Below are positions 14,544 to 18,217 of a stretch of DNA of 18,217 nt, one piece after another. The notes beneath the pieces were generated by a model. That model was not told the origin of the DNA. It saw only the letters and a list, made by a program, of their open reading frames with translations, and ran no database searches. The stretch spans positions 1-18,217 of the forward strand of contig JAITSI010000055.1 in NCBI GenBank assembly GCA_031287845.1, given 5' to 3'. The position numbers and the translations under genes were made by a program. Position 1 is the stretch's first letter, and each line of letters opens with the position of its first letter. This DNA comes from Puniceicoccales bacterium (GTDB lineage Bacteria; Verrucomicrobiota; Verrucomicrobiia; Opitutales; JAIRLM01).

Positions 14544-15332
14544 ATGTTCGCGTTCTACGACGACCTCCGCAGCTTTTACTTCACCGTCATCGTCGGCGTG
14601 GTCCGCATGTCGGCCATCTTCTCCATGCTGCCGTTTTTTGGGAAAAAGAACGTGATGGGCATGGGCCGCAATTCCTGGATCCTGAGCCTCACCATCTTCA
14701 CATTCCCCGTCTTCGCCCACGAGTGCACCACCTCGGACATCCCCCTCAACGCCATGGTGCTGCTCGCCACGAAGGAGGTCATCATCGGCAGCGTCCTTGG
14801 CTTCCTGGGCAGCTTCATTTTTTTCGTGGTGGAGGGCGTGGGCAATCTCATCGACGTGCAGCGCGGCGCCTCGTCGGCCTCCCTGTTCAGCGCCTTCAAC
14901 GAGAGCCAGACCACGGTGTTCGCCGACTTTTTCGTACAGCTGGTCCTGCTGCTCTTTTTCCTGTCCGGCGGATTTCTGTTCCTCCTGGACATCATCTACC
15001 AGAGCTACGTCTACTGGCCCGTCTTTTCCTTCCTGCCCCGCTTCAACGGCGGACTGGCCTACTACTTCGTCCTCTTCTCCAGCGACTACATGTCCGTGGT
15101 CTTCGCCCTGGTTGGCCCCATCCTCTTCACCCTGTTCCTGGCGGAGTTCGGCCTGGGCATGGTGAACCGCTTTGCGCCCCAGCTCAACGTGTTCTTCCTG
15201 TCCATGGGAATAAAGAGCGGCCTGTCCGCCCTCTTCCTCATCCTCTACCTGAGCCACCTGCTCCAGTTTTTCCGCCAGTTCTTCTTTGAGAAGAGCCGGG
15301 TGCTGGAGTTTTTTGCCAATTTCTGGGGCTGA
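14544..15332 (+). CDS. sctT: SctT, export-gate subunit of type III secretion (262 aa)
   Basis: SctT (FliR homologue) forms the core of the export gate. The protein has about six to eight hydrophobic segments, a G-x-L-I-D-x-Q-R-G motif (GVGNLIDVQRGASSASLF) and a C-terminal block AEFGLGMVNRFAPQLNVFFLSMGIKSGLSALF that is typical of injectisome SctT rather than FliR. Length is normal (250-270). It lies 4 bases after sctS and 3 bases before sctU, so translation is likely coupled. No truncation. The 5' part includes a run of seven T (14818-14824). Confidence 0.93.
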   Translation: MFAFYDDLRSFYFTVIVGVVRMSAIFSMLPFFGKKNVMGMGRNSWILSLTIFTFPVFAHECTTSDIPLNAMVLLATKEVIIGSVLGFLGSFIFFVVEGVGNLIDVQRGASSASLFSAFNESQTTVFADFFVQLVLLLFFLSGGFLFLLDIIYQSYVYWPVFSFLPRFNGGLAYYFVLFSSDYMSVVFALVGPILFTLFLAEFGLGMVNRFAPQLNVFFLSMGIKSGLSALFLILYLSHLLQFFRQFFFEKSRVLEFFANFWG

Positions 15333-15335
15333 GCC

Positions 15336-16445
15336 ATGGCCGAGAGCAGCGAAGAAAAAACCGAGATGCCGACGCCGAAGCGGCTGCGGGATGCGAAAAA
15401 AAAGGGCCAGGTTGCCTACAGCAAAGACTTCACCTCCACCATCCTGCTCGTCGGCATCTTCGCCTACATCGGCCTCCGCTGGCGGCCGCTCGTCCAGGAG
15501 CTGAAAAATCTGATCATCTTTCCGGCGCAGTTCTTTTCCGCCCCGTTCGGCCAGGGCCTGAGCGAGGTGCTCAACGGCTGCTTCTGGGAGGTCATCTTCC
15601 TGCTCCTGCCCCTGCTTGGCATCGTCGCCGCCTTCGCCATCGCCGCCGGCTTCATCCAGGTGGGGGCCGTGTTTTCCGCGGAGCCCATCAAGCCGGACCT
15701 GAAAAAGCTGAACCCCATCGCCAAGTTTAAACAGATTTTTTCCAAGAAAAACTTTTTCGAGTTCCTCAAATCCCTGCTCAAGGTCATTTTCCTGGGCATT
15801 CTCATCTACCGGCTCATCAAGAGCGAGCTCGGCACGCTCATCCTCCTCCCCTACACGGGCATCACCGGGCTGATGGCGGTCATGGGGCCCATAATGAAGC
15901 GCTTCGCCTACATCGTCATCTTCGCCTACGTGGTGGTGGCAATCATTGACATCTTCTTCCAGCGGAGGGATTTTACCAAGAAGCTGATGATGTCCAAGAG
16001 CGAGATCAAGCGCGAGTACAAGGAGATGGAGGGCTCGCCGGAGATCAAGGGCCGCCGGCGCCAGCTGCACCAGGAGCTCATGAACGAGTCGCCGGCCCAG
16101 CGCACCAAGCGGGCCAACGCCCTCATCACCAATCCAACGCACCTGGCCATCGCCATCTTCTACGACGACGCCATCGCGCCGCTGCCGGTGGTACTGGCCA
16201 AGGGGGAGGGCGCCATGGCCGAGGACATGATCGACATCGCCCGCTTCCTCGGCATCCCCATCATGCGCAACATCCCCCTGGCCCACGCCCTCATGGACGC
16301 CGCCGCGGTCATGGAATTCATCCCGTCGGTGCTGCTGGAGGCGGTGGCGGAGGTACTGCGCTGGGTGCACGAGCTGAAGGAATCCGGCGAGACCTACATC
16401 GAGGTGGACATGGAGCGGGACGCCCTGGAAAACTACGAGGACTAG
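15336..16445 (+). CDS. sctU: SctU, type III secretion substrate-specificity switch protein (369 aa)
   Basis: SctU (FlhB/YscU homologue) switches secretion from early to late substrates after autocleavage. The N-terminus matches the family block E-K-T-E-x-PTPKRLRDAKKKGQVAYSKDF. There are four hydrophobic segments (about 35-50, 83-108, 145-162, 180-210) and a cytoplasmic domain starting MSKSEIKREYKEMEGSPEIKGRRRQ. The autocleavage motif NPTH is intact at 266-269. The C-terminus has the NIPLAHALM block. Length is normal. The start lies 3 bases after the sctT stop. A run of eight A (15396-15403) encodes part of AKKKG near residue 20. The TAG stop is the first part of a dispersed repeat. Confidence 0.95.
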   Translation: MAESSEEKTEMPTPKRLRDAKKKGQVAYSKDFTSTILLVGIFAYIGLRWRPLVQELKNLIIFPAQFFSAPFGQGLSEVLNGCFWEVIFLLLPLLGIVAAFAIAAGFIQVGAVFSAEPIKPDLKKLNPIAKFKQIFSKKNFFEFLKSLLKVIFLGILIYRLIKSELGTLILLPYTGITGLMAVMGPIMKRFAYIVIFAYVVVAIIDIFFQRRDFTKKLMMSKSEIKREYKEMEGSPEIKGRRRQLHQELMNESPAQRTKRANALITNPTHLAIAIFYDDAIAPLPVVLAKGEGAMAEDMIDIARFLGIPIMRNIPLAHALMDAAAVMEFIPSVLLEAVAEVLRWVHELKESGETYIEVDMERDALENYED

Positions 16446-16542
16446 GGTCAGGACCCGTAAAACCGGTCCACCGGTTGACGGTGGGGCGGCGCTCCCTCTG
16501 ACACCCCCTCCGCGGCGTGCTGCCGCCATGGCACCGATGGCT

Positions 16543-16697
16543 CGGGGGAAGTGAAGCTGGGGGCAACGCCCCCAACCGGACCTGGAGGTCGCAAAGGGGG
16601 CTGCCGCGCCCCTTTGCCGATCCCCCGCCCACGGAGTGCCGCTGCATCGATAATCGGGGGAAGCGAAGCTGGGGGCAACGCCCCCAACCGGGCCTGG
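16543..16697 (+). repeat. Two 43-bp direct repeats with GGGGGC-AAC-GCCCCC hairpin
   Basis: Copies at 16543-16585 and 16655-16697 differ at only two positions and each contain GGGGGCAACGCCCCC, a short strong hairpin. Between them lies the 70-base hairpin module. Related copies occur on the minus strand near 18090-18132 and 17940-17990 with a changed loop or sides, so the element is multi-copy. Confidence 0.9.
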
Positions 16698-16710
16698 CCG
16701 GCCCTCGAGG

Positions 16711-16800
16711 CCTTCCCTCAAGAAGTCAAGTTCCTGCGCCACAGGGTCCGTATCGGTCATTTTTCAGATGGAGGTGGAATGGGGTTTTACGGATCCTGAG
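16711..16800 (+). repeat. Left arm of inverted repeat flanking the Inc-like gene
   Basis: This sequence of about 90 bases matches the reverse complement of 17769-17864 along its whole length with an estimated 80-85 percent identity (CCCTCAAGAAGTCAAG, TCCGTATCGGTCATTTT, GGAGGTGGA and TTTACGG blocks shared, small indel in the middle). It ends in the reverse form of the GGGTCAGGACCCGTAAA module. Confidence 0.88.
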
Positions 16801-16878
16801 CCTGGTAAAAAAAACATAAATAAAAACATAGATCCGGCCCGGCACCCGATTGTCCGGAGGGGCCGCCCGGAATGGACC

Positions 16879-16907
16879 TTGACATCTCCAGCGAATGCAC
16901 ATAGCCA
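16879..16907 (+). promoter_or_regulatory. Candidate promoter of the Inc-like gene
   Basis: A perfect TTGACA (16879-16884) is followed after 17 bases by TAGCCA (16902-16907), a poor -10 box. The start codon is at 16917, so a transcript from here would have almost no leader. The -35 is the only strong element, and a promoter further upstream in the A-rich part (16805-16830) is possible. Confidence 0.25.
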
Positions 16908-16916
16908 CGGCCCGCC

Positions 16917-17684
16917 ATGGACAATAAAGTTTCCGGCGGCGGCACCGATGGCCTATCCCTGCCCGTGGAACCGCGTTGCATTCCGGCCTGGGAAATTGTC
17001 TACGCCGTGACGACAATCGCCTTCTGCGCCGTCGCCACGGTGACGATTTTTTTCCTTTGCCCCCTGTCGCTGGCCATCGGTGCCACCATCGGTGGGGCAC
17101 TGTTCGCCGTTTACAACGTCATTTCGCTGCAAAAAACCATCCGGGGACTTTGCTCCAAGCAGACGCCGGAGGCCGGGTCCGGCCAGGTGACGCCGCCGCC
17201 GAAGTCCGGCGAGAAAAATTCCGCACCGCAGACCTTTCCCGCCTCCCACGCCGGGTTCAAATGCCTGGGCCACGGCCTGAACACGGCGGCCCTCCTCTTC
17301 GGCGGCGGCGCCGCCCTTACCCTGCTTTTGGGTCTGTGGCCGGTGACGCTGGCCCTGTTCGCCGTGGCAATCTCCTGCATGGCCGTCGGAACCATCTTCG
17401 GAGGCATCGCCAGGTTCCACGAAATCGCCGCCAGGCAGGAAAATGACAAACTTGGCGTCCCCAAGGTCATTCTTATGACGCTGGCCACGACCCTGACCGC
17501 CCTGCCAATCGTGCTGGCGCTGCTCTTCAGCCCCCTGAGCGCGACCCTGCCCCTGCTGCTCCTGCTCAGCCTCCCGCTTGCCCCCATCCTTACCACGACG
17601 GTCGGCGGAATCTTCTATCTGCACTGGAAGGGAATAGTAAAATTTGGCAAAAAAAAGCCCGCCGATTCTTTGCCCCCAAAATAG
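16917..17684 (+). CDS. Inc-like multi-spanning membrane protein, possible type III effector (255 aa)
   Basis: The sequence is not recognised. It has three paired hydrophobic segments: 27-48 with 51-70, 122-141 with 143-164, and 184-204 with 207-235, each pair split by a very short turn. Two hydrophilic linkers (71-115, 168-182) and a short basic tail (GKKKP) follow. This bilobed hairpin pattern is the hallmark of chlamydial inclusion membrane (Inc) proteins that type III systems deliver into host membranes. The N-terminal 20 residues are Ser/Gly-rich and polar with no signal peptide, compatible with type III export. The gene follows sctU after repeats and is flanked by inverted repeats. Function and secretion are inferred; a plain inner-membrane protein remains possible. 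Confidence 0.75.
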   Translation: MDNKVSGGGTDGLSLPVEPRCIPAWEIVYAVTTIAFCAVATVTIFFLCPLSLAIGATIGGALFAVYNVISLQKTIRGLCSKQTPEAGSGQVTPPPKSGEKNSAPQTFPASHAGFKCLGHGLNTAALLFGGGAALTLLLGLWPVTLALFAVAISCMAVGTIFGGIARFHEIAARQENDKLGVPKVILMTLATTLTALPIVLALLFSPLSATLPLLLLLSLPLAPILTTTVGGIFYLHWKGIVKFGKKKPADSLPPK

Positions 17685-17768
17685 CAAAAATTTTCCACGG
17701 AGCCATTGGCCAGGGGAGATGAACGGAACCGGGATAAAAAAAATTTCGGATGGGCCCCGGAGCCGAGC

Positions 17769-18217
17769 CCTAGGGTCAGGACCCGTAAACCCACACTCCA
17801 CCTTCACCTGGGAAAACGACCGATACGGATCCTATGGCGCAGGAGCTTGACTCCTTGAGGGAATGGGCATTCACGGGCGCTGCCCGGCGGAGCGGGCAGT
17901 GCCGCGGGCCGGCCCTGATGGAGGCCTCGAGGGCCGGCCGGGCCCATTTGGGGGCATTGCCCCCGGCTCCGCTGTGCTGCGCCTCCCCCAGATGTCGGTT
18001 ATTCGACGGCCGGCCCGCCAGCTTTGGATGGAACCGTCCCTAACGCCCGTCCGGCCGGCGTCCCGCGCGACGCGCGGGGGCCTCGGGGGCCGGCCGGGCC
18101 CATTTGGGGGCCCTGCCCCCAGCTTCGCTTCCCCCAACTATCGATGCAGCGGCACTCCGTGGGCGGGGGATTGGCAAAGGAGCGCGGCAGCCCCTTTGAA
18201 ACCTCCAGGCCTCCAGG
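17769..18217 (-). repeat. Mosaic dispersed repeat region at right edge
   Basis: The 533-base stretch 17685-18217 holds no convincing gene. It contains GGGTCAGGACCCGTAAA at 17772-17788 (plus-strand sense), the inverted arm to 17864, a 10-bp hairpin (17877-17902, one G-U pair), then reverse copies of the GGCCGGCC and GGGGGC modules (17912-17990), and again at 18068-18135. The hairpin module of the left edge follows at 18151-18205. A CCCGCGCG-A-CGCGCGGG palindrome lies at about 18061-18077. At 17685-17768 no clear terminator was found. Confidence 0.85.

Larger units (their letters stand above)
16443..16800 (+). repeat. Mosaic dispersed repeat region after sctU
   Basis: The 471-base gap 16446-16916 contains no convincing gene. 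Modules in order are: GGGTCAGGACCCGTAAA starting at the sctU stop; CCGGTTGACGGTGGGG (about 16471-16486); a 43-bp unit at 16543-16585; a hairpin module (16580-16640, 9-bp stem CAAAGGGG-type); a second 43-bp unit (16655-16697); a GGCCGGCCCTCGAGGCC module; and a 90-base module (16711-16800) whose inverted copy is at 17769-17864. The same modules occur at 1-190 and 17930-18217. The hairpins could give sctU a 3' end. No U-rich terminator was found. Confidence 0.85.

Noticed and set aside
14532..16760. 742-codon open frame on the minus strand opposite sctT and sctU
   Set aside because: The opposite strand has clear SctT and SctU with intact motifs. The frame is rich in Glu, Asp, His, Val and Gln as expected from antisense reading of GC-rich codons, and it runs on into repeats.
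17877..17902. 10-bp hairpin as terminator of the Inc-like gene
   Set aside because: It is almost 200 bases from the stop codon, has no U-run, and lies within the repeat family, so a terminator call is not supported.
17834..18043. 69-codon frame in the right repeat region starting MAQELDSLREW
   Set aside because: It lies in the dispersed repeat. A similar peptide (VAQELDFLREG) appears in the inverted copy, but both frames run into hairpin modules and lack a ribosome site.
1..18217. CRISPR arrays, tRNA or rRNA genes
   Set aside because: No regularly spaced repeats with unique spacers and no cloverleaf or rRNA-like stretch were found. The only regular array (3585-3899) is in-frame coding sequence.

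Overview
The window is a GC-rich (well above 60 percent by eye) bacterial chromosome segment with three blocks: a leftward phage-head gene cluster (about 167-11713), a central set of housekeeping-like genes (11959-14214), and a rightward type III secretion block followed by a multi-spanning membrane protein gene (14270-17684). Injectisome genes, an Inc-like membrane protein, a Mu-like capsid module and a ClpX-like ATPase lacking a zinc finger together suggest a host-associated member of the PVC group, most plausibly Verrucomicrobiota. That placement is inference, because no rRNA or marker gene is present.

The phage block reads right to left as one tightly packed operon: a 46-codon leader ORF, a winged-helix-like protein, a small-terminase candidate, the large terminase (Mu gp28 type), the portal (Mu gp29/DUF935 type), a Mu gpI-type protease/scaffold, a cement-like protein, the major capsid protein, a gp36-like connector, a neck/tail-completion-like protein, a small structural protein, a 715-aa tail fibre with seven exact 15-residue repeats, a 582-aa hub-like protein and a 187-aa terminal protein. 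Most junctions are stop/start overlaps with good Shine-Dalgarno sequences. The window shows no integrase, repressor, replication gene, lysis gene, tape measure, tail sheath or SPP1 gp7-like head protein. Both sides are bounded: a dispersed repeat supplies the last stop codon on the left, and an HU-gene terminator lies on the right. All frames are intact. This fits a streamlined, possibly domesticated particle locus (gene-transfer-agent-like or bacteriocin-like) better than an ordinary prophage, although a split prophage is not excluded. The cement-capsid pair is bracketed by two strong hairpins, suggesting a way to raise capsid expression.

The centre holds a leftward HU/IHF gene with a likely intrinsic terminator. 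Divergent from it are a ClpX-like unfoldase, which has the IGF ClpP-docking loop but an acidic N-terminus in place of the zinc-binding domain, and a dCMP-deaminase-family gene overlapping its 3' end by 11 bases. Next come sctS, sctT and sctU, the export-gate and switch proteins of an injectisome; sctR is not adjacent. The 255-aa protein downstream has three paired hydrophobic hairpins, as in chlamydial inclusion membrane proteins, and is a good candidate secreted substrate.

A mosaic family of dispersed, hairpin-rich repeats fills every long intergenic region on the outer sides (1-190, 16443-16800, 17769-18217). One copy begins at the sctU stop codon and another overlaps the end of the last tail gene. 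Inverted copies flank the Inc-like gene.
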